Positions 36,486-45,448 of a DNA stretch of 64,000 bases are shown piece after piece. The stretch spans positions 310,001 to 374,000 of the forward strand of contig NZ_CP027482.1 of the NCBI RefSeq assembly GCF_003443875.1, given 5' to 3'. The stretch is from Aeromicrobium sp. A1-2 (GTDB taxonomy: Bacteria > Actinomycetota > Actinomycetes > Propionibacteriales > Nocardioidaceae). Made by a program: the position numbers and the translations under genes. Position 1 is the stretch's first letter; the number at the start of each line of letters is the position of its first letter. The notes below the pieces were generated by a model, which worked only from the letters and a program-made list of their open reading frames with translations, was not told the DNA's origin and did no database searches.

Positions 36486-37603
36486 CGGCTCACCAGGCCG
36501 AGGCGATCATCGACCTCGACGCGTTCCGTGCCAACATCGCTGCCCTGCAGGCGTGCGCCCCCACCTCGGCGCTCATGACGGTCGTCAAGGCCGATGCGTA
36601 CGGGCACGGGATGGCGCCGATGGCGCGCGCCGCCCGACAGGCAGGCTCGGCGTGGCTCGGGGTGGCCACGATCGACGAGGCGCTCGCGGTGCGTCGCGCG
36701 GGCGACACCGGTGACGTGCTGTGTTGGCTCGCGGCGCCCGGTGCTGACTTCGCGTCGCCGATCGATGCCGGTATCCATGTGACCGCGTCCTCGGTCGATC
36801 AGCTGGCCGAGATCCTTGCCGCGCCCTCGTCCTCACGACCCAAGGTCCAGGTCAAGGTCGACACCGGGCTCTCGCGCAACGGAGCGCTCGGCGAGCAGTG
36901 GAGCCGGCTCGTCGAGGCGGCCGCTGCAGCACAGTCGGCCGGCGCGGCAGAGATCACCGGCGTGTGGTCACACCTGGCGTGCGCCGACCAGCCGGAGCAC
37001 CCGGCCAACGACGCCCAGGAAGCAGTCTTCGTGGCGGCGGTGGCGGAGCTGGCGGCCGCAGGGGTTCAGCCGGCACTACGTCACCTGAGCAACTCGGCGG
37101 CGACCCTCGTCCGTCCCTCGTCGCACTTCGACCTGGTCCGAGTCGGCATCGCGTCGTACGGCATTCGCCCCGACCCCGGGATGACCTACACGACCGAGCT
37201 CACCCCGGTCATGACTCTCCAGGGCCGCCTCGCCGCGGTCAAGCGCGTCCCGGCGGGGGCCGGCGTGTCCTACGGCCACCAGTGGACCGCAGATCGGGAA
37301 ACCACGCTCGGCCTGGTCCCGTTGGGCTACGGCGAGGGAATCGCCAGGACAGCCTCCAACCGCGCCGAGGTCGGCTTCGCCGGCGGACGCGTGCCGATGC
37401 GCGGCGTGGTCTGCATGGACCAGTTCGTCGTCGACCTGGGTGATGCGGCTGCGAGGCGGGGCGATGTCGTGACATTGTTCGGACCCGGTGCCGACGGTGA
37501 ACCCCTCGCCGAGGACTGGGCCTCAGCGGCAGGCACCATTGCGTACGAGGTCGTGACGAGACTGGGCGGACGCATCCACCGCACGTATCGAGGAGACGCA
37601 TGA
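36482..37603 (+). CDS. alr: Alanine racemase
   Basis: This PLP enzyme makes D-alanine for peptidoglycan. The PLP lysine is Lys36 in VVKADAYGHG; the opposite catalytic tyrosine is in GAGVSYGHQW, and YGEGIART and CMDQFVVDLGD lie in the C-terminal barrel. Length (373) is normal. The GTG start overlaps nnr and the stop overlaps the hydrolase start (ATGA). Confidence 0.96.
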   Translation: MTAHQAEAIIDLDAFRANIAALQACAPTSALMTVVKADAYGHGMAPMARAARQAGSAWLGVATIDEALAVRRAGDTGDVLCWLAAPGADFASPIDAGIHVTASSVDQLAEILAAPSSSRPKVQVKVDTGLSRNGALGEQWSRLVEAAAAAQSAGAAEITGVWSHLACADQPEHPANDAQEAVFVAAVAELAAAGVQPALRHLSNSAATLVRPSSHFDLVRVGIASYGIRPDPGMTYTTELTPVMTLQGRLAAVKRVPAGAGVSYGHQWTADRETTLGLVPLGYGEGIARTASNRAEVGFAGGRVPMRGVVCMDQFVVDLGDAAARRGDVVTLFGPGADGEPLAEDWASAAGTIAYEVVTRLGGRIHRTYRGDA

Positions 37604-38577
37604 GCCGCACAGCCAAGTTCGCGACCACAGCCGGGGCCTTCGTGGCAGCCGGGGCTGTCGCGACCCTGTTCAACGGCCGGCAGCGGAACCAACGTCGGAT
37701 ACGGCGCGGCGAGGACGTCGTGTTCGGCTCGGTGCACAGCGATCGCCGGCACGTCGTGGCGACCGACGGGATCACACTCAACGTCGAGATCGATGATGCC
37801 CAGAACGCCACGCCGACGATCGTGTTCGTGCACGGCTGGGTCGAGTCGCTCGACGTGTGGCACTACCAGCGGCTCGCCCTCCGGGGCTCGGTGCGCATGG
37901 TGTTCGTCGACCTGCGGTCGCACGGCCTGTCGGGCCGCTCCTTCCGCGACAGCTCGTCGATCCCGCACCTCGGGGACGACCTGCGCGCCGTGATCGCCGA
38001 GCTGGTGCCCCGTGGACCGATCGTGCTGGTCGGCCACTCGATGGGCGGCATGACGATCATGGAGCTCGCAGCGAGCGATCCCGAGTTGTTCGGCGATCGG
38101 GTCAAGGGGGTCGTGCTGATCGGCACGAGCGCCGGACGGTTGATGCGCAGCAGCCCGGGCCTGCGTCACCTGATCCCGCTGCTGCGGATCGCGTCGCCCG
38201 TCCTGGACTGGGGCCGCGCCTTCAACAGCTATTCGGTCATCCGCCGCTGGGGACTCGGGCCGCACGCACAGGAACGGCACGTCGACATGACCAACGAGAT
38301 GATCCTCAAGGCGCCGACGCACGTCCTGATGGACTTCTACCCCAACTTCGTGTCGCTCGACCTGACCGTGGGCCTCGAGGCGATCGGCAAGGCCCGGACC
38401 GTGGTAGTCGGCGGCACGGCGGACATGTTGACCCCGGTCAAGCACAGCCGGCGCCTCGCCGACCTGATTCCGGGCGCGAAGCTCGTGATCCTGGACGACG
38501 TCGGCCACATGGTCATGTTCGAGGAGCACGAGAAGGTCACCAAGACCATCGAGGACATGCTCGAGGCGGTCACATGA
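37600..38577 (+). CDS. Alpha/beta hydrolase
   Basis: This 325-residue protein has an N-terminal hydrophobic segment (about 7-24) that may anchor or export it, then an alpha/beta hydrolase fold. The oxyanion region is VFVHGWVESLDVW, the nucleophile Ser147 is in GHSMGGM, and the catalytic His is in DDVGHMVMFEEH. The substrate is unknown; esterase or lipase-like activity is plausible. Position between alr and tsaE is common in actinobacteria. The stop overlaps the next gene's ATGA. Confidence 0.88.
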   Translation: MSRTAKFATTAGAFVAAGAVATLFNGRQRNQRRIRRGEDVVFGSVHSDRRHVVATDGITLNVEIDDAQNATPTIVFVHGWVESLDVWHYQRLALRGSVRMVFVDLRSHGLSGRSFRDSSSIPHLGDDLRAVIAELVPRGPIVLVGHSMGGMTIMELAASDPELFGDRVKGVVLIGTSAGRLMRSSPGLRHLIPLLRIASPVLDWGRAFNSYSVIRRWGLGPHAQERHVDMTNEMILKAPTHVLMDFYPNFVSLDLTVGLEAIGKARTVVVGGTADMLTPVKHSRRLADLIPGAKLVILDDVGHMVMFEEHEKVTKTIEDMLEAVT

Positions 38578-39551
38578 CCGGCAATGCGCTCAACGTCATC
38601 GACGCCGGGCCGGAGCACGCGGGTGTCATCGTGGACATCATCCATCGCTCATTCGGCGCGCGGCCCAAGCTCGAGCCCCCGTCGAAGGCGCTCGACGAGA
38701 CCGTCGAGTCCGTCGCCGAGCAGCTCGCGAACGCCGGTGGCCTGCTGGTCGAGCGTCGCGGACTGCCGATGGGCGCGATGCTGTTCGACGAATCACGTCC
38801 CGGACAGTTGGGCCTGCGACGGGTGTGCGTCGATCCCGACATCCAGGCGCGCGGCGTTGCGTCGGCGATGCTGGGCGTCGCGGAGGACACCGCCGAGGAG
38901 CGCGGTAAGGACGGCATCTGGCTCGACGTCCGCGAGGAGCTGCCCGACACCGTGCAGTTCTGGTCTCGACGGCTCTATCACCCGGTCGGCCGGGACGAGC
39001 CGTTCATCGAGTTCGGCAAGACCTTGTGGCTCGCTCGTGAGGTGCCGACGCCGGGCGAGATGCACACCCTGGCGGCCCGGCTCGCGACGCTGCTGAAGCC
39101 CGGCGACCTGTTGGTGCTGTCGGGCGACCTCGGCGCGGGCAAGACGACGTTCACGCAGGGACTGGGCGAGGCGCTGGGCGTACGCGGGCCGATCACGTCG
39201 CCGACCTTCGTCATCGCGCGGACCCATCCGTCCCTCGTGGACGGCCCTCCGCTGGTCCACGTCGACGCCTACCGGTTGGGCGATGCCGCCGAGCTCGACG
39301 ACATCGACCTCGATGCCACGACCGACGAGGCCGTGACGGTCGTCGAGTGGGGCGAGGGGATGGCCGAGCAGCTCGCCGACAGCTGGCTCCACATCCGTAT
39401 CGAGGTGCGCGGTGCGCGCCCGATCGACCCGCTGGGCACCTCACACGAGGGCGATCTGGTCGACGAGGCTGAGCCGCGTGTCGTCACGGTCAAGCCGCAC
39501 GGCCCCCGCTGGGTCGGTGTGCCCCTCCGTTCGACCCTGCTCGCCCCCTGA
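38574..39551 (+). CDS. tsaE: GNAT domain fused to TsaE, the t6A-synthesis ATPase
   Basis: This 325-residue fusion has an N-terminal GNAT domain (about 1-150, VDPDIQARGVASAML as acetyl-CoA loop) and a C-terminal TsaE domain (about 155-300) with Walker A GDLGAGKTT (184-192), SPTFVIART and VEWGEG. TsaE drives the TsaBDE complex making N6-threonylcarbamoyladenosine on tRNA. The chosen ATG overlaps the hydrolase stop; an in-frame extension far upstream was rejected. What the GNAT half acetylates is unknown. tsaB and rimI follow. Confidence 0.92.
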   Translation: MTGNALNVIDAGPEHAGVIVDIIHRSFGARPKLEPPSKALDETVESVAEQLANAGGLLVERRGLPMGAMLFDESRPGQLGLRRVCVDPDIQARGVASAMLGVAEDTAEERGKDGIWLDVREELPDTVQFWSRRLYHPVGRDEPFIEFGKTLWLAREVPTPGEMHTLAARLATLLKPGDLLVLSGDLGAGKTTFTQGLGEALGVRGPITSPTFVIARTHPSLVDGPPLVHVDAYRLGDAAELDDIDLDATTDEAVTVVEWGEGMAEQLADSWLHIRIEVRGARPIDPLGTSHEGDLVDEAEPRVVTVKPHGPRWVGVPLRSTLLAP

Positions 39552-39584
39552 CCGTGACCCCTATCGCAGCGTTAGGGTGCTGAC

Positions 39585-40220
39585 GTGCTGCTGCTCGCGT
39601 TCGACACCGCCCCCCCGATCATCACCGTCGCCGTCCATGACGGGGACCGAGTCGTGGGTCAGGCGGCCGGCGAGGGTGCGATGGCGCACGGCGAGCTGCT
39701 GGCGCCGGCGATCCGCGATGCCGTTGCCCAGGCCGGCGCGACGATGGCGGACCTGACCGATGTCGCGGTCGGGGTCGGCCCCGGACCGTTCACGGGCCTC
39801 CGGGTGGGGGTCGTCACCGCACTGACCCTCGGCTCGACGCTAGGTCTGACGACTCACGGCGTGTGCTCGCTGGACATCGTCGCGGCGGACGTGCAGGTCG
39901 CGGGGGAGTTCCTCGTGGCGACCGACGCTCGCCGCAAGGAGGTCTACTGGGCGCGCTACGGCGGCGACCACGTACGCCTCGACGGTCCACACGTCGCGAT
40001 CCCCGCGGACCTGGCCCGGCAGCACCCTGACCTGCCGACGTACGGCCGAGGTGGGCAGCTCTACGCCGAGGTCCTGCGGTCGGCCGGCGACGCCAGTGAT
40101 CCTCGTGCGGCGGCCCTGGCCCGGATCGTGGTCTCCGGATCGGCGCGCGAGCTGCCGCTGGAGCCGCTCTACCTGCGCCGGCCGGACGCCGTACCGCAGG
40201 TGCTCCCCAAGCGCGCATGA
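39585..40220 (+). CDS. tsaB: tRNA threonylcarbamoyladenosine synthesis protein TsaB
   Basis: This 211-residue ASKHA-fold protein is the non-catalytic partner of TsaD. The start MLLLAFDTAPPIITVAVHDG and the GVGPGPFTGLRVGVVTALTL stretch are typical. TAGGGT lies six bases before the GTG start, so it probably has its own leaderless promoter despite following tsaE by only 33 bases. Its stop overlaps rimI (ATGA). Confidence 0.94.
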   Translation: MLLLAFDTAPPIITVAVHDGDRVVGQAAGEGAMAHGELLAPAIRDAVAQAGATMADLTDVAVGVGPGPFTGLRVGVVTALTLGSTLGLTTHGVCSLDIVAADVQVAGEFLVATDARRKEVYWARYGGDHVRLDGPHVAIPADLARQHPDLPTYGRGGQLYAEVLRSAGDASDPRAAALARIVVSGSARELPLEPLYLRRPDAVPQVLPKRA

Positions 40221-40651
40221 TCCGCGTCGCGACCCCCGCCGACGTCGACCCGATCGCGGCGATCGAGGTCGCGTGCTTCGGGCGCGCGGCGTGGAGCGCG
40301 GCTCTCGTCGCCGATGAGGTCGGCAGCGATCGCCATGTCGTCCTGGTGACGGCCGGCGGCGATGCGTACGGCGCCATCTCACTGGCCGGCGAGATCGCAG
40401 ATCTCGACCGCATCGCGGTGCTCCCGGGCTCACGCAGCCGCGGCCTCGCGACCGAGCTGCTCAACGGCCTCGTCGACAGTGCCCGCGATCTCGGTGCGGG
40501 CCGCATGCTGCTGGAGGTCGCGGCGGACAACGTCGTGGCGATAGCGCTGTACGAGGCAGCGGGCTTCGACACCATCAGCACACGCGCCCAGTACTACCCG
40601 GGCGGTATCGACGCGCTCGTCATGGAGCTCGCGATTCACGAGTGGCGCTGA
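40217..40651 (+). CDS. rimI: Ribosomal-protein-alanine N-acetyltransferase RimI-like
   Basis: This 144-residue GNAT protein has the acetyl-CoA loop VLPGSRSRGLATELLNGLVD and LYEAAGFDTISTRAQYYPGG, as in RimI, which acetylates the N-terminal alanine of S18 in E. coli. The tsaB-rimI(-tsaD) order supports the name. In many actinobacteria tsaD comes next; here it lies 2.1 kb away, after four intervening genes. Confidence 0.9.
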   Translation: MIRVATPADVDPIAAIEVACFGRAAWSAALVADEVGSDRHVVLVTAGGDAYGAISLAGEIADLDRIAVLPGSRSRGLATELLNGLVDSARDLGAGRMLLEVAADNVVAIALYEAAGFDTISTRAQYYPGGIDALVMELAIHEWR

Positions 40652-40696
40652 CGCACGTGGCGTGCCGCCCTCGGGGTGACGTGCAAGGCTGGGTCC

Positions 40697-41086
40697 ATGA
40701 CGCAGACACCTGATGACGTGAGTGGCGATGACTACCCGGACCAGGAAGCACTGGTCGACGACGTCGACGAGATGATGGACACGAGCTACTCGCCGCCGGA
40801 GAGCTACCGCGGTGAGGGTTTCGGGACCACCGCCGACGAGGCCCTGCAGGGTGAGTCGCTCAACGAACGACTGCGCCAGGAGGAGCCCGACGTCGATCCG
40901 TACGCCGAGCAGGGCGAGGACCTGGACGACGGCGAGGTCGGCACGGCGCGCGCGGGTCGTCTGGTCGATCCCGACGAGGGCTCCGGCGAGGACACCGAGA
41001 GCGACCTCGTGGGTGACGACGTCGGCATCGACGGCGCGGCTGCCAGCGCCGAGGAGGCCGCGGTCCACATCGTGGCGGAGGACTGA
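40697..41086 (+). CDS. DUF5709 family acidic protein
   Basis: This 129-residue, very acidic protein is without known function (MTQTPDDVSGDDYPDQEALV). The conserved pattern is DTSYSPPESYRG, then a Glu/Asp-rich region around DVDPYAEQGEDLDDGEVG and AGRLVDPDEGSGED, as in the actinobacterial DUF5709 family. It is soluble and probably disordered in part. A longer in-frame start seven codons upstream is possible. AAGGCT lies six bases before the ATG. Confidence 0.8.
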   Translation: MTQTPDDVSGDDYPDQEALVDDVDEMMDTSYSPPESYRGEGFGTTADEALQGESLNERLRQEEPDVDPYAEQGEDLDDGEVGTARAGRLVDPDEGSGEDTESDLVGDDVGIDGAAASAEEAAVHIVAED

Positions 41087-41150
41087 TCGGCCGGAGTGAG
41101 CCTGCTCTCTCTCAGCCTGTGCGCCGACAGAGTTGCTCTAGTCTGACCTG

Positions 41151-41915
41151 ATGCGCGACTACACGTATCCGGCCACGATCCTCACGGCCAAGACCTTGTT
41201 CAAGGCGCTTGGGATGAAGTTCCAGACCTCCGGCACCGAGCACATCCCACGCACTGGGGGAGCGATCCTCGCGGCCAACCACATCGGCTACGTCGATTTC
41301 GTCTTCGACGGCTTCGCGGCTCAGCCCAGCAAGCGACTCGTCCGCTTCATGGCCAAGAAGGACGCCTTCGAGCACAAGATCTCCGGCCCGCTGATGCGGT
41401 CGTTCCACCACATCTCGGTCGACCGCGACAACGGCCAGGCGTCGTACGACCAAGCCGTGGAGTACGCCCGCAACGGCGAGATCGTCGGCATCTTCCCCGA
41501 GGCCACGATCAGCCGCTCCTTCGAGATCAAGGAGCTCAAGACCGGTGCGGTGCGCATGGCGGCAGAGGCCGGCGTGCCCTTGATCCCGATGGTCACGTGG
41601 GGCACCCAGCTCCTCAAGACCAAGGATCACGAGGCCGACCTCAAGGGCCGGGGCAAGACGATCGGGTTGCACGTCGGGGAGCCGCTGGAGGTCACGGGCG
41701 AGGACCCGATCGCGGAGACAGCGCTCCTGCGCCAGGCGATGAGCGCGCTGCTCGACAAGGCGATCGCCGACTACCCCGTGAGCCCCGAGGGCCAGTGGTG
41801 GGCGCCGGCTCGGCACGGTGGCACCGCGCCGACCTTGGCAGAGGCTGCGAAACTCGATGAGGAAGAACTCATCGCTCGCGCGGCCAAGCGAGCTGCGAAG
41901 AAGGAGCAGTCATGA
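41151..41915 (+). CDS. plsC: 1-acyl-glycerol-3-phosphate acyltransferase (PlsC family)
   Basis: This 254-residue PlsC-family protein has the catalytic NHxxxxD motif in AANHIGYVDFVF and the FPEATIS motif, with VPLIPMVTWG further on. It should acylate lysophosphatidic acid or a related glycerolipid at the membrane. TAGTCT lies six bases before the ATG (leaderless pattern). It is coupled by ATGA to a DUF427 gene. Confidence 0.9.
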   Translation: MRDYTYPATILTAKTLFKALGMKFQTSGTEHIPRTGGAILAANHIGYVDFVFDGFAAQPSKRLVRFMAKKDAFEHKISGPLMRSFHHISVDRDNGQASYDQAVEYARNGEIVGIFPEATISRSFEIKELKTGAVRMAAEAGVPLIPMVTWGTQLLKTKDHEADLKGRGKTIGLHVGEPLEVTGEDPIAETALLRQAMSALLDKAIADYPVSPEGQWWAPARHGGTAPTLAEAAKLDEEELIARAAKRAAKKEQS

Positions 41916-42214
41916 AGGCAGTCATCGGAAGCACCGTCGTCGCTGAGGCGGCGACGGAAGACCTCGTCAAGATCGAGGGCAACTGGTACTTCCCGCCGTC
42001 GAGCCTGACCGAGGGTGCGTACGAGAAGAGCCCCACGGCGTACCACTGCCCGTGGAAGGGCGACACGCAGTACTGGAACGTCGGCATGGGTGACGACGTC
42101 CTCGCCGACGGCGGCTGGTCCTATCCCGCGCCGATCCCGAGCTCGTTCGACCGAGTGGGCCAGGACTACACCGGATACGTCGCGTTCGACCGACGCGTCA
42201 CCATCTCGGAGTAA
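41912..42214 (+). CDS. DUF427 family protein
   Basis: This 100-residue protein is recognised by GNWYFPPSSLTEGAYEKSPT and AYHCPWKGDTQYWNV, the DUF427 signature. The family is a small beta-tent fold with no established biochemical role; some members contact nucleic-acid or cofactor-like ligands in structures. It overlaps plsC by four bases, so the two are probably co-translated. It converges on the DinB-like gene. Confidence 0.88.
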   Translation: MKAVIGSTVVAEAATEDLVKIEGNWYFPPSSLTEGAYEKSPTAYHCPWKGDTQYWNVGMGDDVLADGGWSYPAPIPSSFDRVGQDYTGYVAFDRRVTISE

Positions 42215-42231
42215 CCACCAGCGGGAGGTGG

Positions 42232-42732
42232 CTAGTCGCCGACGGAGCCGTCGGCCATCTCGCGCAGCAGGTCGAGGTGGCCGTTGTGTCGAGCGGTCTC
42301 CTCGATCAGGTGTGCAACGACCCACCGCACGGTGGGATGAAAGTCCGTGAGCGGCTGCTCGGTCTCGGCGTCGAACGACAGGTCCGCCAGCAGGCTGCGG
42401 GTCAGCTGGACCTGCGTGCTGTAGCCGTCGATGATCTCCTGGATCGGCAGGACGAGCCCCTGCTCGAGCTCGCCGTCAGGGTGCTCGTCGGTCCATGGCG
42501 CCCGATCGGCGCGGCCCAGCGTGATGACCTCGACCCAGTAGTGCTCGGTCCAGCGCAGGTGGTTGAGCAGCGACGCGGGGTTGGTCAGCGGTGAGGTCGC
42601 GACCGGCGCGGTCCGCGCGAGCTCCTGGCTGAGCCCACGCACCTTGAACAGCGCGGTCTGCTGGACGTACTCCAGCAGCTGCATCTGGACCGATCGCTCG
42701 TCGCCGGCGGGGGGAGTGTCTGTGCGAACCAT
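42232..42732 (-). CDS. DinB-superfamily (DUF664) protein
   Basis: This 166-residue four-helix protein ([20 protein letters not shown]) has the three-His pattern of the DinB/DUF664 fold: [12 protein letters not shown] and [18 protein letters not shown]. Family members may bind metal and low-molecular thiols such as mycothiol; activity here is unknown. The ATG is preceded by GGAG and by CAGGGT six bases upstream. Longer in-frame reading upstream covers the tsaD antisense and was rejected. Confidence 0.85.
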   Translation of the reverse strand: MVRTDTPPAGDERSVQMQLLEYVQQTALFKVRGLSQELARTAPVATSPLTNPASLLNHLRWTEHYWVEVITLGRADRAPWTDEHPDGELEQGLVLPIQEIIDGYSTQVQLTRSLLADLSFDAETEQPLTDFHPTVRWVVAHLIEETARHNGHLDLLREMADGSVGD

Positions 42733-42795
42733 GTCTCCACCCTGCCACGCCGGTCGGCCGCCGGATCCATTGCGCGACCCTGCCACAATGAACGC

Positions 42796-43836
42796 GTGAG
42801 CGAACCCCTGGTGATGGGCATCGAGTCGTCGTGCGACGAGACGGGCGTCGGCATCGTACGAGGCACCGAGCTGCTGGCCCACGCACTCTCCTCGAGCATG
42901 GAGCAGCACGCCCGCTTCGGTGGCGTCGTGCCCGAGGTCGCGAGCCGGGCCCACCTCGAGGCGATGGTCCCGACGCTCGAGCAGGCGTACGCCGAGTCCG
43001 GCATCCGCGTGCAGGACGTCGATGCGATCGCCGTGACGAGCGGCCCGGGCCTGACCGGTGCGCTGCTGGTGGGTGTCGCCGCGGCCAAGGCCCTGGCGCT
43101 GGCCCACGACAAGCCGCTCTACGGCGTCAACCACCTCGCGGCACACGTCGCGGTCGACCAGCTCGAGCACGGGCGATTCGACGAGCGGGTCGCGGCCCTG
43201 CTGGTCAGCGGTGGGCACACCGAGATCCTGCTGGTCGACGACATCGTCACCGACATCACGTTGCTGGGCCAGACGATCGACGACGCCGCCGGCGAGGCCT
43301 TCGACAAGGTCGCCCGCCTGCTGGGCCTGCCGTATCCCGGCGGTCCGCACATCGACCGGGTCGCGGTCGACGGGGATCCGACGACGATCAAGTTCCCGCG
43401 GGGCCTGACGGGTCGCGATCTGGACAAGCACCGCTACGACTTCTCGTTCTCGGGCCTCAAGAGCGCCGTCGCGCGTCACGTGCAGCACGAGGACCGCATG
43501 GGTCGCACCTTCGCCGTCGCCGACATTGCGGCATCGTTCCAGGACTCGGTATGTGACGTCCTGACGAGCAAGGCGATCGCCGCCTGCATCGACTATGACG
43601 TCAAGACGCTGATCATCGGCGGTGGGGTGGCCGCCAACGGTCGACTGCGGCACTTCGCCGAGGAGCGCGCGGCCAAGGCCGGCATCCAGATCCGGGTGCC
43701 ACGCATGGGCCTGTGCACCGACAATGGGGCGATGGTCGCGGCGCTCGGTGCCGAGGTCGTACGTCGTGGCATCGCACCCTCCTCGTTGGACCTGCCGGTC
43801 GACTCCGGGATGCCTGTGACGCAGGTCGTCGCTTAG
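42796..43836 (+). CDS. tsaD: tRNA threonylcarbamoyl transferase TsaD
   Basis: TsaD is the catalytic subunit for t6A37 on tRNAs reading ANN codons. The 346-residue protein starts at GTG ([20 protein letters not shown]) and has the metal-binding His113 and His117 in [20 protein letters not shown] and the C-terminal [16 protein letters not shown] lies six bases before the start. Together with nearby tsaB and tsaE the set TsaBDE is complete; tsaC is not in the window. Confidence 0.96.
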   Translation: MSEPLVMGIESSCDETGVGIVRGTELLAHALSSSMEQHARFGGVVPEVASRAHLEAMVPTLEQAYAESGIRVQDVDAIAVTSGPGLTGALLVGVAAAKALALAHDKPLYGVNHLAAHVAVDQLEHGRFDERVAALLVSGGHTEILLVDDIVTDITLLGQTIDDAAGEAFDKVARLLGLPYPGGPHIDRVAVDGDPTTIKFPRGLTGRDLDKHRYDFSFSGLKSAVARHVQHEDRMGRTFAVADIAASFQDSVCDVLTSKAIAACIDYDVKTLIIGGGVAANGRLRHFAEERAAKAGIQIRVPRMGLCTDNGAMVAALGAEVVRRGIAPSSLDLPVDSGMPVTQVVA

Positions 43837-43879
43837 TCAGCTCCACCGAGCCGGAGGGGTCGGGCCACGAGGACCCTGG

Positions 43880-44575
43880 CTAGTCCAGGAGAACGTCGAG
43901 CGCATCGCTCAGCACCTGCTCGGGTGAAGTGCCGCGCAGACGGGCAGCGTCGATGATCCGCGCCTGGGTAGCCGGGGTGAGCAGAACTGTCGAGCCGTCG
44001 TTGCGACGGCCCGGGCCGAAGGCGCGGACGGCCGCCAGGATCACGGTGCCGAGGACGTCGAGGATCGCCACGACACCAAAGATCCGCCAGTACGTGTCTC
44101 CGCGGTCGGCATCACTGGCGATCGGCAGGACGATCATCGCGGCGATTATCGTGATCGTCGCGAGCGTGGCCAGCAGCCCGGGACCGATGCGCTGGTGGCC
44201 GGCGAGGGCCAAAAGGAGGCAGACCTGAGCGATCGAGGCCGCCACGGTCAGGCCGATGCCGAACGTCCGCCAGAGCCAGTCACCCCCGTCGTACCCGCCC
44301 CACGCCAGCACCAGTGCGATGCCGAACGGCACGACCGACGCCACCCCGCCGACCATGCCGATGTAAACCAACGGCCGCCCGGACACCGCGAGGTAGCAGA
44401 GCACCGCGATCGACTCGACCCCCACGATGACGGTCGTGAGGAGGACTCTCTCCTCGGTCCCTCCAAAGGAGCCGCCGCCGACCAGGGCGATGATCCCCAT
44501 GAGGGCCGCGATGGAGAACGACACGATGACGACCTTGGTGACGATGCTGCGCAGATCCGACATGTCGAGCATCAT
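43880..44575 (-). CDS. Membrane protein of unknown function in the pxp operon
   Basis: I do not recognise a family. The 231-residue protein begins MMLDMSDLRSIVTKVVIVSF and has about six hydrophobic helices (roughly 12-32, 43-63, 72-92, 107-127, 133-153, 166-185). It ends in a soluble tail with a ribbon-helix-like stretch (LTPATQARIIDAARLRGTSP). It starts 15 bases after pxpC, on the same strand, so it is probably cotranscribed. Association with 5-oxoproline or transport is only a guess from position. Confidence 0.72.
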   Translation of the reverse strand: MMLDMSDLRSIVTKVVIVSFSIAALMGIIALVGGGSFGGTEERVLLTTVIVGVESIAVLCYLAVSGRPLVYIGMVGGVASVVPFGIALVLAWGGYDGGDWLWRTFGIGLTVAASIAQVCLLLALAGHQRIGPGLLATLATITIIAAMIVLPIASDADRGDTYWRIFGVVAILDVLGTVILAAVRAFGPGRRNDGSTVLLTPATQARIIDAARLRGTSPEQVLSDALDVLLD

Positions 44576-44590
44576 GTCGGTTGCTCCGCC

Positions 44591-45448
44591 TCAGGGCAAC
44601 GAGACGCCGCGGAACCGGATGATGCGTCCCGGCTGTGCCTGCGCGAGCCGGTCGGTGTGCCGGTCGAGCACGACCGCGATGACCGGATAGCCGCCCGTGA
44701 CCGGATGGTCGGGGCCGAGCACGATGGGTTGTCCGTCAGCGGACACCTGGATGCTTCCGCGTAGGCACGGCTCGCTGGGCAGCTCGTCAGTGCGTGAACG
44801 GACCAGGCGCGGCCCGGTGAGGCGTACGCCGACCCGGCTGGAGGTCGGGCTGACCTGCCACGCGGACTCCAGCAGCGAACGGACGGCGGCGGCGGTGAAC
44901 CAGTCGTCCCGTGGGCCGACGGCCACGTCGAGCACCAGGTCACCGGCATGCCCGAGTGCGGGTAGGTCCTCGAGATCAGGCGTGGGCAACCGAGGCCCGG
45001 TCACGAGCCGATCGCCGGCAACGACCGGGCCCGGACCGAGGCCGGCCAGAGTGTCGGTCGAGGCCGAGCCGAGCTCATGGGCCACGACGAAGCCTCCTGC
45101 TACGCCGACGTACGTCCGCAGGCTCCCGGTGGGCGCGCCCAGCCGTAGCCGCCGACCGGGTCGGAGCGAGACCGCCCGTCCGTACGCGACGGGGTCGCCG
45201 TCGATCGTGATGGGACCGACGGCGCCGGTGACCGCGACCAGCACGCTGTCCTCAGCGCGCAGGACGAGGCCGCCACCGAGCAGCTCGAGCGCAGCGGCGT
45301 CGGGCTGGTTGCCGAGCAGCAGGTTGACCTGCCGCAGGGCAGTACGGTCGAAGGCGCCGGACGGGCTCACCCCGAGGTGGCCGTGGCCGGGGCGTCCGCG
45401 GTCCTGGAGAAGCGCGAGCGGCCCGGTTTCCTCGACCACGAGCGTCAT
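44591..45448 (-). CDS. pxpC: 5-oxoprolinase subunit C / biotin-dependent carboxyltransferase-like
   Basis: This 285-residue subunit of the PxpABC ATP-dependent 5-oxoprolinase opens 5-oxoproline to glutamate. Family hallmarks are LLQDRGRPGHGHLGVSPSGA near the start and the C-terminal GPDHPVTGGYPVIAVV. It is homologous to the C-terminal part of urea amidolyase (KipA family). The ATG overlaps the pxpB stop (ATGA). A longer in-frame start lies inside pxpB and was rejected. Confidence 0.92.
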   Translation of the reverse strand: MTLVVEETGPLALLQDRGRPGHGHLGVSPSGAFDRTALRQVNLLLGNQPDAAALELLGGGLVLRAEDSVLVAVTGAVGPITIDGDPVAYGRAVSLRPGRRLRLGAPTGSLRTYVGVAGGFVVAHELGSASTDTLAGLGPGPVVAGDRLVTGPRLPTPDLEDLPALGHAGDLVLDVAVGPRDDWFTAAAVRSLLESAWQVSPTSSRVGVRLTGPRLVRSRTDELPSEPCLRGSIQVSADGQPIVLGPDHPVTGGYPVIAVVLDRHTDRLAQAQPGRIIRFRGVSLP

